From NCBI GenBank assembly GCA_030704615.1, contig JAKLZA010000373.1, positions 1 through 56,942 on the forward strand: 56,942 nucleotides of DNA. Direction: 5' to 3'. This document shows positions 34,921 through 47,800 of the stretch, piece by piece. Both the position numbers and the translations under genes were made by a program. Under the pieces are notes generated by a model, which was given only the letters and a program-made list of their open reading frames with translations, made no database searches and was not told where the DNA came from. Numbering within the stretch: position 1 is the first letter of the stretch; every line of letters starts with the position of its first letter. This stretch comes from Takakia lepidozioides. Its lineage: Eukaryota; Streptophyta; Takakiopsida; Takakiales; Takakiaceae.

Positions 34921-37900
34921 TCAATCTTTGCGAGTGTGTTGGACATACCTTGTCAGAGGTACGTGTCAAGTATCAAGTCAATCGAAATTGATTCAAAGGG
35001 TGAACCCATCGTTCGATGTTCAAATGAATTTTTGATTGCTTTCAATCTTTGCGAGTGTGTTGGACATACCTTGTCACATGCTCCTCTCAAGTATGAAGTC
35101 AATCGAAATTGATTCAAAGGTGAACCCATCGTTCGATGTTCAAATGAATTTTTGATTGCTTTCAATCTTTGCGAGTGTGTTGGACATACCTTGTCACATG
35201 CTCCTCTCAAGTATGAAGTCAATCAAAATTGATTGAAAGGGTGAACCCATCGTTCGATGTTCAAATGATTTTTGATTGCTTTCAAACATTGCGAGTGTGT
35301 TGGACATACCTTGTCAGAGGTACTTGTCGAGTATCAGGTCAATCAAAATTGATTCAAAGGGTGAACCCATCGTTCGATGTTCAAATGAATTTTGATTGCT
35401 TTCAATCTTTGCGAGTGTGTTGGACATACCTTGTCACATGCTCCTCTCAAGTATGAAGTCAATCAAAATTGATTGAAAGGGTGAACCCATCGTTCGATGT
35501 TCAAATGATCTTTGATTGCTTTCAAACATTGCGAGTGTGTTGGACATACCTTGTCAGAGGTACGTGTCGAGTATCATGTCAATCGAAATTGATTCAAAGG
35601 GTGAACCCATCGTTCGATGTTCAAATGATTTTTGATTGCTTTCAATCTTTGCGAGTGTGTTGGACATACCTTGTCACATGCTCCTCTCAAGTATGAAGTC
35701 AATCAAAATTGATTGAAGGGTGAACCCATCGTTCGATGTTCAAATGAATTTTTGATTGCTTTCAATCTTTGCGAGTGTGTTGGACATACCTTGTCACATG
35801 CTCCTCTCAAGTATGAAGTCAATCAAAATTGATTGAAAGGGTGAACCCATCGTTCGATGTTCAAATGATTTTGATTGCTTTCAAACATTGCGAGTGTGTT
35901 GGACATACCTTGTCAGAGGTACGTGTCAAGTATCATGTCAATCGAAATTGATTCAAAGGGTGAACCCATCGTTCGATGTTCAAATGATTTTTGATTGCTT
36001 TCAATCTTTGCGAGTGTGTTGGACATACCTTGTCACATGCTCCTCTCAAGTATGAAGTCAATCAAAATTGATTGAAAGGGTGAACCCATCGTTCGATGTT
36101 CAAATGATTTTTGATTGCTTTCAAACATTGCGAGTGTGTTGGACATACCTTGTCAGAGGTACGTGTCGAGTATCAAGGTCAATCGAAATTGATTGAAAGG
36201 GTGAACCCATCGTTCGATGTTCAAATGATTTTTGATTGCTTTCAATCTTTGCGAGTGTGTTGGACATACCTTGTCACATGCTCCTCTCAAGTATGAAGTC
36301 AATCAAAATTGATTGAAAGGGTGAACCCATCGTTCGATGTTCAAATGAATTTTTGATTGCTTTCAATCTTTGCGAGTGTGTTGGACATACCTTGTCACAT
36401 GCTCCTCTCAAGTATGAAGTCAATCAAATTGATTGAAAGGGTGAACCCATCGTTCGATGTTCAAATGATTTTTGATTGCTTTCAAACATTGCGAGTGTGT
36501 TGGACATACCTTGTCAGAGGTACTGTCGAGTATCAGGTCAATCGAAATTGATTCAAAGGGTGAACCCATCGTTCGATGTTCAAATGAATTTTTGATTGCT
36601 TTCAATCTTTGCGAGTGTGTTGGACATACCTTGTCACATGCTCCTCTCAAGTAGAAGTCAATCAAATTGATTGAAAGGGTGAACCCATCGTTCGATGTTC
36701 AAATGATTTTTGATTGCTTTCAAACATTGCGAGTGTGTTGGACATACCTTGTCACATGCTCCTCTCAAGTATGAAGTCAATCAAAATTGATTGAAAGGTG
36801 AACCCATCGTTCGATGTTCAAATGATTTTTGATTGCTTTCAAACATTGCGAGTGTGTTGGACATACCTTGTCAGAGGTACGTGTCGAGTATCAGGTCAAT
36901 CGAAATTGATTCAAAGGGTGAACCCATCGTTCGATGTTCAAATGATTTTTGATTGCTTTCAATCTTTGCGAGTGTGTTGGACATACCTTGTCACATGCTC
37001 CTCTCAAGTATGAAGTCAATCAAATTGATTGAAAGGGTGAACCCATCGTTCGATGTTCAAATGATCTTTGATTGCTTTCAAACATTGCGAGTGTGTTGGA
37101 CATACCTTGTCAGAGGTACGTGTCGAGTATCAGTCAATCGAAATTGATTCAAAGGGTGAACCCATCGTTCGATGTTCAAATGAATTTTTGATTGCTTTCA
37201 ATCTTTGCGAGTGTGTTGGACATACCTTGTCACATGCTCCTCTCAAGTATGAAGTCAATCAAATTGATTGAAAGGGTGAACCCATCGTTCGATGTTCAAA
37301 TGATTTTTTGATTGCTTTCAAACATTGCGAGTGTGTTGGACATACCTTGTCACATGCTCCTCTCAAGTATGAAGTCAATCAAAATTGATTGAAAGGGTGA
37401 ACCCATCGTTCGATGTTCAAATGATTTTTGATTGCTTTCAAACATTGCGAGTGTGTTGGACATACCTTGTCAGAGGTACGTGTCGAGTATCAGGTCAATC
37501 GAAATTGATTCAAAGGGTGAACCCATCGTTCGATGTTCAAATGAATTTTTGATTGCTTTCAATCTTTGCGAGTGTGTTGGACATACCTTGTCACATGCTC
37601 CTCTCAAGTATGGTCAATCGAAATTGATTGAAAGGGTGAACCCATCGTTCGATGTTCAAATGATTTTTGATTGCTTTCAATCTTTGCGAGTGTGTTGGAC
37701 ATACCTTGTCACATGCTCCTCTCAAGTATGAAGTCAATCAAAATTGATTGAAAGGGTGAACCCATCGTTCGATGTTCAAATGAATTTTTGATTGCTTTCA
37801 AACATTGCGAGTGTGTTGGACATACCTTGTCACAGGTACGTCTCAAGTATGAGTCAATCGAAATTGATTCAAAGGGTGAACCCATCGTTCGATGTTCAAA

Positions 37901-39189
37901 TGAATTTTTGATTGCTTTCAATCTTTGCGAGTGTGTTGGACATACCTTGTCACATGCTCCTCTCAAGTATGAAGTCAATCAAATTGATTGAAAGGGTGAA
38001 CCCATCGTTCGATGTTCAATGATCTTTGATTGCTTTCAAACATTGCGAGTGTGTTGGACATACCTTGTCAGAGGTACGTGTCGAGTATCAAGTCAATCGA
38101 AATTGATTGAAAGGGTGAACCCATCGTTCGATGTTCAAATGAATTTTTTGATTGCTTTCAATCTTTGCGAGTGTGTTGGACATACCTTGTCACATGCTCC
38201 TCTCAAGTATGAAGTCAATCAAATTGATTGAAAGGGTGAACCCATCGTTCGATGTTCAAATGATTTTTGATTGCTTTCAATCTTTGCGAGTGTGTTGGAC
38301 ATACCTTGTCACATGCTCCTCTCAAGTATGAAGTCAATCAAATTGATTGAAAGGGTGAACCCATCGTTCGATGTTCAAATGATTTTTGATTGCTTTCAAA
38401 CATTGCGAGTGTGTTGGACATACCTTGTCAGAGGTACTGTCAAGTATCAAGTCAATCGAAATTGATTCAAAGGGTGAACCCATCGTTCGATGTTCAAATG
38501 AATTTTTGATTGCTTTCAATCTTTGCGAGTGTGTTGGACATACCTTGTCACATGCTCCTCTCAAGTATGAAGTCAATCAAATTTGATTGAAAGGGTGAAC
38601 CCATCGTTCGATGTTCAAATGATTTTTGATTGCTTTCAAACATTGCGAGTGTGTTGGACATACCTTGTCAGAGGTACGTGTCGAGTATCAGGTCAATCGA
38701 AATTGATTGAAAGGGTGAACCCATCGTTCGATGTTCAAATGAATTTTTGATTGCTTTCAATCTTTGCGAGTGTGTTGGACATACCTTGTCACATGCTCCT
38801 CTCAAGTATGAGGTCAATCAAAATTGATTCAAAGGGTGAACCCATCGTTCGATGTTCAAATGATTTTTGATTGCTTTCAAACATTGCGAGTGTGTTGGAC
38901 ATACCTTGTCACATGCTCCTCTCAGTATGAAGTCAATCAAAATTGATTGAAAGGGTGAACCCATCGTTCGATGTTCAAATGATTTTGATTGCTTTCAAAC
39001 ATTGCGAGTGTGTTGGACATACCTTGTCAGAGGTACGTGTCGAGTATCAGTCAATCGAAATTGATTCAAAGGGTGAACCCATCGTTCGATGTTCAAATGA
39101 ATTTTTGATTGCTTTCAATCTTTGCGAGTGTGTTGGACATACCTTGTCACATGCTCCTCTCAAGTATGAAGTCAATCAAAATTGATTGA

Positions 39190-39910
39190 AAGGGTGAACC
39201 CATCGTTCGATGTTCAAATGATTTTTGATTGCTTTCAACATTGCGAGTGTGTTGGACATACCTTGTCACATGCTCCTCTCAAGTATGAAGTCAATCAAAA
39301 TTGATTGAAAGGGTGAACCCATCGTTCGATGTTCAAATGATTTTTGATTGCTTTCAAACATTGCGAGTGTGTTGGACATACCTTGTCACAGGTACTCTCA
39401 AGTATGAGGTCAATCAAATTGATTGAAAGGGTGAACCCATCGTTCGATGTTCAAATGAATTTTTGATTGCTTTCAAACTTGCGAGTGTGTTGGACATACC
39501 TTGTCACATGCTCCTCTCAAGTATGAAGTCAATCAAAATTGATTGAAAGGTGAACCCATCGTTCGATGTTCAAATGATTTTTGATTGCTTTCAACATTGC
39601 GAGTGTGTTGGACATACCTTGTCACATTACCTCTCAGTATGAAGTCAATCAAATTGATTGAAAGGGTGAACCCATCGTTCGATGTTCAAATGAATTTTGA
39701 TTGCTTTCAAACTTGCGAGTGTGTTGGACATACCTTGTCACAGGTACTCTCAAGTATGAAGTCAATCAAAATTGATTGAAAGGGTGAACCCATCGTTCGA
39801 TGTTCAAATGATTTTGATTGCTTTCAATCTTTGCGAGTGTGTTGCATACCTTGTCAGATCTCTCTCAAGTATGAGGTCAATCGAATTGATTCAAAGGGTG
39901 AACCCATCGT
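39190..39910 (+). repeat. Degenerate patch with A/B hybrid heads
   Basis: Several heads are unusual: CACAGGTACTCTCAAGTATG (near 39388 and 39729) mixes A and B states, CACATTACCTCTCAGTATG lies near 39624, and CAGATCTCTCTCAAGTATG near 39855 follows a damaged tail (GTGTTGCATACC). These look like fused or decayed A/B heads. Confidence 0.7.
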
Positions 39911-42900
39911 TCGATGTTCAAATGAATTTTTGATTGCTTTCAATCTTTGCGAGTGTGTTGGACATACCTTGTCACATGCTCCTCTCAAGTATGAAGTCAA
40001 TCAAATTGATTGAAAGGGTGAACCCATCGTTCGATGTTCAAATGATTTTTGATTGCTTTCAAACATTGCGAGTGTGTTGGACATACCTTGTCAGAGGTAC
40101 GTGTCGAGTATCAGGTCAATCGAAATTGATTCAAAGGGTGAACCCATCGTTCGATGTTCAAATGAATTTTTGATTGCTTTCAATCTTTGCGAGTGTGTTG
40201 GACATACCTTGTCACATGCTCCTCTCAAGTATGAAGTCAATCAAAATTGATTGAAAGGGTGAACCCATCGTTCGATGTTCAAATGATTTTTGATTGCTTT
40301 CAAACATTGCGAGTGTGTTGGACATACCTTGTCAGAGGTACGTGTCGAGTATCAGGTCAATCGAAATTGATTCAAAGGGTGAACCCATCGTTCGATGTTC
40401 AAATGAATTTTGATTGCTTTCAATCTTTGCGAGTGTGTTGGACATACCTTGTCACATGCTCCTCTCAAGTATGAAGTCAATCAAATTGATTGAAAGGGTG
40501 AACCCATCGTTCGATGTTCAAATGAATTTTTGATTGCTTTCAATCTTTGCGAGTGTGTTGGACATACCTTGTCACATGCTCCTCTCAAGTATGAAGTCAA
40601 TCAAAATTGATTGAAAGGTGAACCCATCGTTCGATGTTCAAATGATTTTTGATTGCTTTCAAACTTGCGAGTGTGTTGGACATACCTTGTCAGAGGTACG
40701 TGTCAAGTATCAGGTCAATCGAAATTGATTCAAAGGGTGAACCCATCGTTCGATGTTCAAATGAATTTTTGATTGCTTTCAATCTTTGCGAGTGTGTTGG
40801 ACATACCTTGTCACATGCTCCTCTCAAGTATGAAGTCAATCAAAATTGATTGAAAGGGTGAACCCATCGTTCGATGTTCAAATGAATTTTTGATTGCTTT
40901 CAAACATTGCGAGTGTGTTGGACATACCTTGTCAGAGGTACGTGTCGAGTATCAAGTCAATCGAAATTGATTGAAAGGGTGAACCCATCGTTCGATGTTC
41001 AAATGAATTTTTGATTGCTTTCAATCTTTGCGAGTGTGTTGGACATACCTTGTCACATGCTCCTCTCAAGTATGAAGTCAATCGAAATTGATTCAAAGGG
41101 TGAACCCATCGTTCGATGTTCAAATGAATTTTTGATTGCTTTCAATCTTTGCGAGTGTGTTGGACATACCTTGTCACATGCTCCTCTCAGTATGAGTCAA
41201 TCAAATTGATTGAAGGGTGAACCCATCGTTCGATGTTCAAATGATTTTTGATTGCTTTCAATCATTGCGAGTGTGTTGGACATACCTTGTCAGAGGTCCT
41301 GTCGAGTATGAAGTCAATCGAAATTGATTCAAAGGGTGAACCCATCGTTCGATGTTCAAATGAATTTTTGATTGCTTTCAATCTTTGCGAGTGTGTTGGA
41401 CATACCTTGTCACATGCTCCTCTCAAGTATGAAGTCAATCAAATTGATTGAAAGGGTGAACCCATCGTTCGATGTTCAAATGATTTTTGATTGCTTTCAA
41501 CATTGCGAGTGTGTTGGACATACCTTGTCACATGCTCCTCTCAAGTATGAGTCAATCAAAATTGATTGAAAGGGTGAACCCATCGTTCGATGTTCAAATG
41601 ATTTTTGATTGCTTTCAACATTGCGAGTGTGTTGGACATACCTTGTCAGAGGTACTGTCGAGTATCAGTCAATCGAAATTGATTCAAAGGGTGAACCCAT
41701 CGTTCGATGTTCAAATGAATTTTTGATTGCTTTCAATCTTTGCGAGTGTGTTGGACATACCTTGTCACATGCTCCTCTCAAGTATGAAGTCAATCAAAAT
41801 TGATTGAAAGGGTGAACCCATCGTTCGATGTTCAAATGATTTTTGATTGCTTTCAAACATTGCGAGTGTGTTGGACATACCTTGTCAGGGTACGTGTCGA
41901 GTATGAGTCAATCGAAATTGATTCAAAGGGTGAACCCATCGTTCGATGTTCAAATGAATTTTTGATTGCTTTCAATCTTGCGAGTGTGTTGGACATACCT
42001 TGTCACATGCTCCTCTCAAGTATGAAGTCAATCAAAATTGATTGAAAGGGTGAACCCATCGTTCGATGTTCAAATGATTTTTGATTGCTTTCAAACATTG
42101 CGAGTGTGTGTGGACATACCTTGTCACATGCTCCTCTCAAGTATGAAGTCAATCAAATTGATTGAAAGGGTGAACCCATCGTTCGATGTTCAAATGATTT
42201 TTGATTGCTTTCAAACATTGCGAGTGTGTTGGACATACCTTGTCAGAGGTACGTGTCAAGTATCAGGTCAATCGAAATTGATTCAAAGGGTGAACCCATC
42301 GTTCGATGTTCAAATGAATTTTTGATTGCTTTCAATCTTTGCGAGTGTGTTGGACATACCTTGTCACATGCTCCTCTCAAGTATGAAGTCAATCAAAATT
42401 GATTGAAAGGGTGAACCCATCGTTCGATGTTCAAATGAATTTTGATTGCTTTCAATCTTTGCGAGTGTGTTGGACATACCTTGTCACATGCTCCTCTCAA
42501 GTATGAAGTCAATCAAAATTGATTGAAAGGGTGAACCCATCGTTCGATGTTCAAATGAATTTTGATTGCTTTCAACATTGCGAGTGTGTTGGACATACCT
42601 TGTCAGAGGTACGTGTCGAGTATGAGTCAATCGAAATTGATTCAAAGGGTGAACCCATCGTTCGATGTTCAAATGAATTTTTGATTGCTTTCAATCTTTG
42701 CGAGTGTGTTGGACATACCTTGTCACATGCTCCTCTCAAGTATGAAGTCAATCAAAATTGATTGAAAGGGTGAACCCATCGTTCGATGTTCAAATGATTT
42801 TGATTGCTTTCAAACATTGCGAGTGTGTTGGACATACCTTGTCAGAGGTACGTGTCGAGTATCAGGTCAATCGAAATTGATTCAAAGGGTGAACCCATCG

Positions 42901-44159
42901 TTCGATGTTCAAATGAATTTTTGATTGCTTTCAATCTTTGCGAGTGTGTTGGACATACCTTGTCACATGCTCCTCTCAAGTATGAAGTCAATCAAAATTG
43001 ATTGAAAGGGTGAACCCATCGTTCGATGTTCAAATGATTTTTGATTGCTTTCAACTTTGCGAGTGTGTTGGACATACCTTGTCACATGCTCCTCTCAAGT
43101 ATGAAGTCAATCGAATTGATTGAAAGGGTGAACCCATCGTTCGATGTTCAAATGAATTTTTGATTGCTTTCAAACATTGCGAGTGTGTTGGACATACCTT
43201 GTCAGAGTACTGTCAAGTATGATGTCAATCAAAATTGATTCAAAGGGTGAACCCATCGTTCGATGTTCAAATGAATTTTGATTGCTTTCAATCTTTGCGA
43301 GTGTGTTGGACATACCTTGTCACATGCTCCTCTCAAGTATGAAGTCAATCAAAATTGATTGAAAGGTGAACCCATCGTTCGATGTTCAAATGATTTTTGA
43401 TTGCTTTCAAACATTGCGAGTGTGTTGGACATACCTTGTCAGAGGTACGTGTCAGTATCAGGTCAATCGAAATTGATTCAAAGGGTGAACCCATCGTTCG
43501 ATGTTCAAATGAATTTTTGATTGCTTTCAATCTTTGCGAGTGTGTTGGACATACCTTGTCACATGCTCCTCTCAAGTATGAGGTCAATCGAAATTGATTC
43601 AAAGGGTGAACCCATCGTTCGATGTTCAAATGAATTTTTGATTGCTTTCAATCTTTGCGAGTGTGTTGGACATACCTTGTCACATGCTCCTCTCAAGTAT
43701 GAAGTCAATCAAAATTGATTGAAAGGGTGAACCCATCGTTCGATGTTCAAATGATTTTTGATTGCTTTCAATCTTTGCGAGTGTGTTGGACATACCTTGT
43801 CACATGCTCCTCTCAAGTATGAAGTCAATCAAAATTGATTGAAAGGGTGAACCCATCGTTCGATGTTCAAATGATTTTTGATTGCTTTCAAACATTGCGA
43901 GTGTGTTGGACATACCTTGTCAGAGGTACGTGTCAAGTATCAGGTCAATCGAAATTGATTCAAAGGGTGAACCCATCGTTCGATGTTCAAATGAATTTTT
44001 GATTGCTTTCAATTGCGAGTGTGTTGGACATACCTTGTCACATGCTCCTCTCAAGTATGAAGTCAATCAAAATTGATTGAAAGGGTGAACCCATCGTTCG
44101 ATGTTCAAATGATTTTTGATTGCTTTCAAACATTGCGAGTGTGTTGGACATACCTTGTC

Positions 44160-44830
44160 AGAGGTACGTGTCGAGTATGATCAATCGAAATTGATTCAAA
44201 GGGTGAACCCATCGTTCGATGTTCAAATGAATTTTGATTGCTTTCAAACTTTGCGAGTGTGTTGGACATACCTTGTCACATGCTCCTCTCAAGTATGAAG
44301 TCAATCAAAATTGATTGAAGGGTGAACCCATCGTTCGATGTTCAAATGATTTTTGATTGCTTTCAAACATTGCGAGTGTGTTGGACATACCTTGTCAGAG
44401 GTACGTGTGAGTATCAGGTCAATCGAAATTGATTCAAAGGGTGAACCCATCGTTCGATGTTCAAATGAATTTTTGATTGCTTTCAATCTTTGCGAGTGTG
44501 TTGGACATACCTTGTCACATGCTCCTCTCAAGTATGAGTCAATCGAAATTGATTGAAGGGTGAACCCTCGTTCGATGTTCAAATGATTTTTGATTTGCTT
44601 TCTTTGCGAGTGTGTTGGACATACCTTGTCACATGCTCCTCTCAAGTATGAAGTCAATCAAATTGATTGAAAGGGTGAACCCATCGTTCGATGTTCAAAT
44701 GATTTTTGATTGCTTTCAAACATTGCGAGTGTGTTGGACATACCTTGTCAGAGGTACGTGTCAGTATCAGTCAATCGAAATTGATTCAAGGGTGAACCCA
44801 TCGTTCGATGTTCAAATGAATTTTTGATTG
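44160..44830 (+). repeat. Degenerate patch
   Basis: The core is damaged near 44567 (GTGAACCCTCGTTCG), and near 44590-44603 the 3' part is rearranged (TTTGATTTGCTTTCTTTGCG, with loss of the CAA block). Heads near 44400 and 44760 have lost bases (GTGTGAGTATC; GTGTCAGTATCAG). Confidence 0.7.
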
Positions 44831-47800
44831 CTTTCAATCTTTGCGAGTGTGTTGGACATACCTTGTCACATGCTCCTCTCAAGTATGAAGTCAATCAAAT
44901 TGATTGAAAGGGTGAACCCATCGTTCGATGTTCAAATGATTTTTGATTGCTTTCAAACATTGCGAGTGTGTTGGACATACCTTGTCACATGCTCCTCTCA
45001 AGTATGAAGTCAATCAAAATTGATTGAAAGGGTGAACCCATCGTTCGATGTTCAAATGATTTTTGATTGCTTTCAAACATTGCGAGTGTGTTGGACATAC
45101 CTTGTCAGAGGTACGTGTCGAGTATCAGTCAATCGAAATTGATTCAAAGGGTGAACCCATCGTTCGATGTTCAAATGAATTTTTGATTGCTTTCAATCTT
45201 TGCGAGTGTGTTGGACATACCTTGTCACATGCTCCTCTCAAGTATGAAGTCAATCAAAATTGATTGAAAGGGTGAACCCATCGTTCGATGTTCAAATGAT
45301 TTTTGATTGCTTTCAACATTGCGAGTGTGTTGGACATACCTTGTCACATGCTCCTCTCAAGTATGAAGTCAATCAAAATTGATTGAAAGGGTGAACCCAT
45401 CGTTCGATGTTCAAATGATTTTTGATTGCTTTCAAACATTGCGAGTGTGTTGGACATACCTTGTCAGAGGTACGTGTCGAGTATCAGGTCAATCGAAATT
45501 GATTCAAAGGGTGAACCCATCGTTCGATGTTCAAATGAATTTTTGATTGCTTTCAATCTTTGCGAGTGTGTTGGACATACCTTGTCACATGCTCCTCTCA
45601 AGTATGAAGTCAATCAAATTGATTGAAAGGGTGAACCCATCGTTCGATGTTCAAATGATTTTTGATTGCTTTCAAACTTGCGAGTGTGTTGGACATACCT
45701 TGTCACATGCTCCTCTCAAGTATGAAGTCAATCAAAATTGATTGAAAGGGTGAACCCATCGTTCGATGTTCAAATGATTTTTGATTGCTTTCAAACATTG
45801 CGAGTGTGTTGGACATACCTTGTCAGAGGTACGTGTCAAGTATCAGGTCAATCGAAATTGATTCAAAGGGTGAACCCATCGTTCGATGTTCAAATGAATT
45901 TTTGATTGCTTTCAATCTTTGCGAGTGTGTTGGACATACCTTGTCACATGCTCCTCTCAAGTATGAAGTCAATCAAAATTGATTGAAAGGGTGAACCCAT
46001 CGTTCGATGTTCAAATGATTTTTGATTGCTTTCAACATTGCGAGTGTGTTGGACATACCTTGTCAGAGGTACGTGTCGAGTATCAGTCAATCGAAATTGA
46101 TTCAAAGGGTGAACCCATCGTTCGATGTTCAAATGAATTTTGATTGCTTTCAATCATTGCGAGTGTGTTGGACATACCTTGTCACATGCTCCTCTCAAGT
46201 ATGAAGTCAATCAAATTGATTGAAAGGGTGAACCCATCGTTCGATGTTCAAATGATTTTTGATTGCTTTCAAACATTGCGAGTGTGTTGGACATACCTTG
46301 TCAGAGGTACGTGTCAAGTATCAGGTCAATCGAAATTGATTCAAAGGGTGAACCCATCGTTCGATGTTCAAATGAATTTTTGATTGCTTTCAATCTTTGC
46401 GAGTGTGTTGGACATACCTTGTCACATGCTCCTCTCAAGTATGAAGTCAATCAAAATTGATTGAAAGGGTGAACCCATCGTTCGATGTTCAAATGATTTT
46501 GATTGCTTTCAAACATTGCGAGTGTGTTGGACATACCTTGTCAGAGGTACGTCTCAAGTATCAGGTCAATCGAAATTGATTCAAAGGGTGAACCCATCGT
46601 TCGATGTTCAAATGAATTTTTGATTGCTTTCAATCTTTGCGAGTGTGTTGGACATACCTTGTCACATGCTCCTCTCAAGTATGAAGTCAATCAAAATTGA
46701 TTGAAAGGGTGAACCCATCGTTCGATGTTCAAATGATTTTTGATTGCTTTCAATCTTTGCGAGTGTGTTGGACATACCTTGTCACATGCTCCTCTCAGTA
46801 TGAAGTCAATCAAAATTGATTGAAAGGGTGAACCCATCGTTCGATGTTCAAATGAATTTTTGATTGCTTTCAAACATTGCGAGTGTGTTGGACATACCTT
46901 GTCAGAGGTACGTGTCGAGTATGAGTCAATCGAAATTGATTCAAAGGGTGAACCCATCGTTCGATGTTCAAATGATTTTTGATTGCTTTCAATCTTTGCG
47001 AGTGTGTTGGACATACCTTGTCACATGCTCCTCTCAAGTATGAAGTCAATCAAAATTGATTGAAAGGGTGAACCCATCGTTCGATGTTCAAATGAATTTT
47101 TGATTGCTTTCAATCTTGCGAGTGTGTTGGACATACCTTGTCACATGCTCCTCTCAAGTATGAAGTCAATCAAAATTGATTGAAAGGGTGAACCCATCGT
47201 TCGATGTTCAAATGATTTTTTGATTGCTTTCAATCTTTGCGAGTGTGTTGGACATACCTTGTCACATGCTCCTCTCAAGTATGAAGTCAATCAAAATTGA
47301 TTGAAAGGGTGAACCCATCGTTCGATGTTCAAATGATTTTTGATTGCTTTCAAACATTGCGAGTGTGTTGGACATACCTTGTCAGAGGTACGTGTCGAGT
47401 ATCAGGTCAATCGAAATTGATTCAAAGGGTGAACCCATCGTTCGATGTTCAAATGAATTTTTGATTGCTTTCAATCTTTGCGAGTGTGTTGGACATACCT
47501 TGTCACATGCTCCTCTCAAGTATGAAGTCAATCAAAATTGATTGAAAGGGTGAACCCATCGTTCGATGTTCAAATGATTTTTGATTGCTTTCAAACATTG
47601 CGAGTGTGTTGGACATACCTTGTCACATGCTCCTCTCAAGTATGAAGTCAATCAAAATTGATTGAAAGGGTGAACCCATCGTTCGATGTTCAAATGATTT
47701 TTGATTGCTTTCAAACATTGCGAGTGTGTTGGACATACCTTGTCAGAGGTACGTGTCAAGTATCAGTCAATCGAAATTGATTCAAAGGGTGAACCCATCG

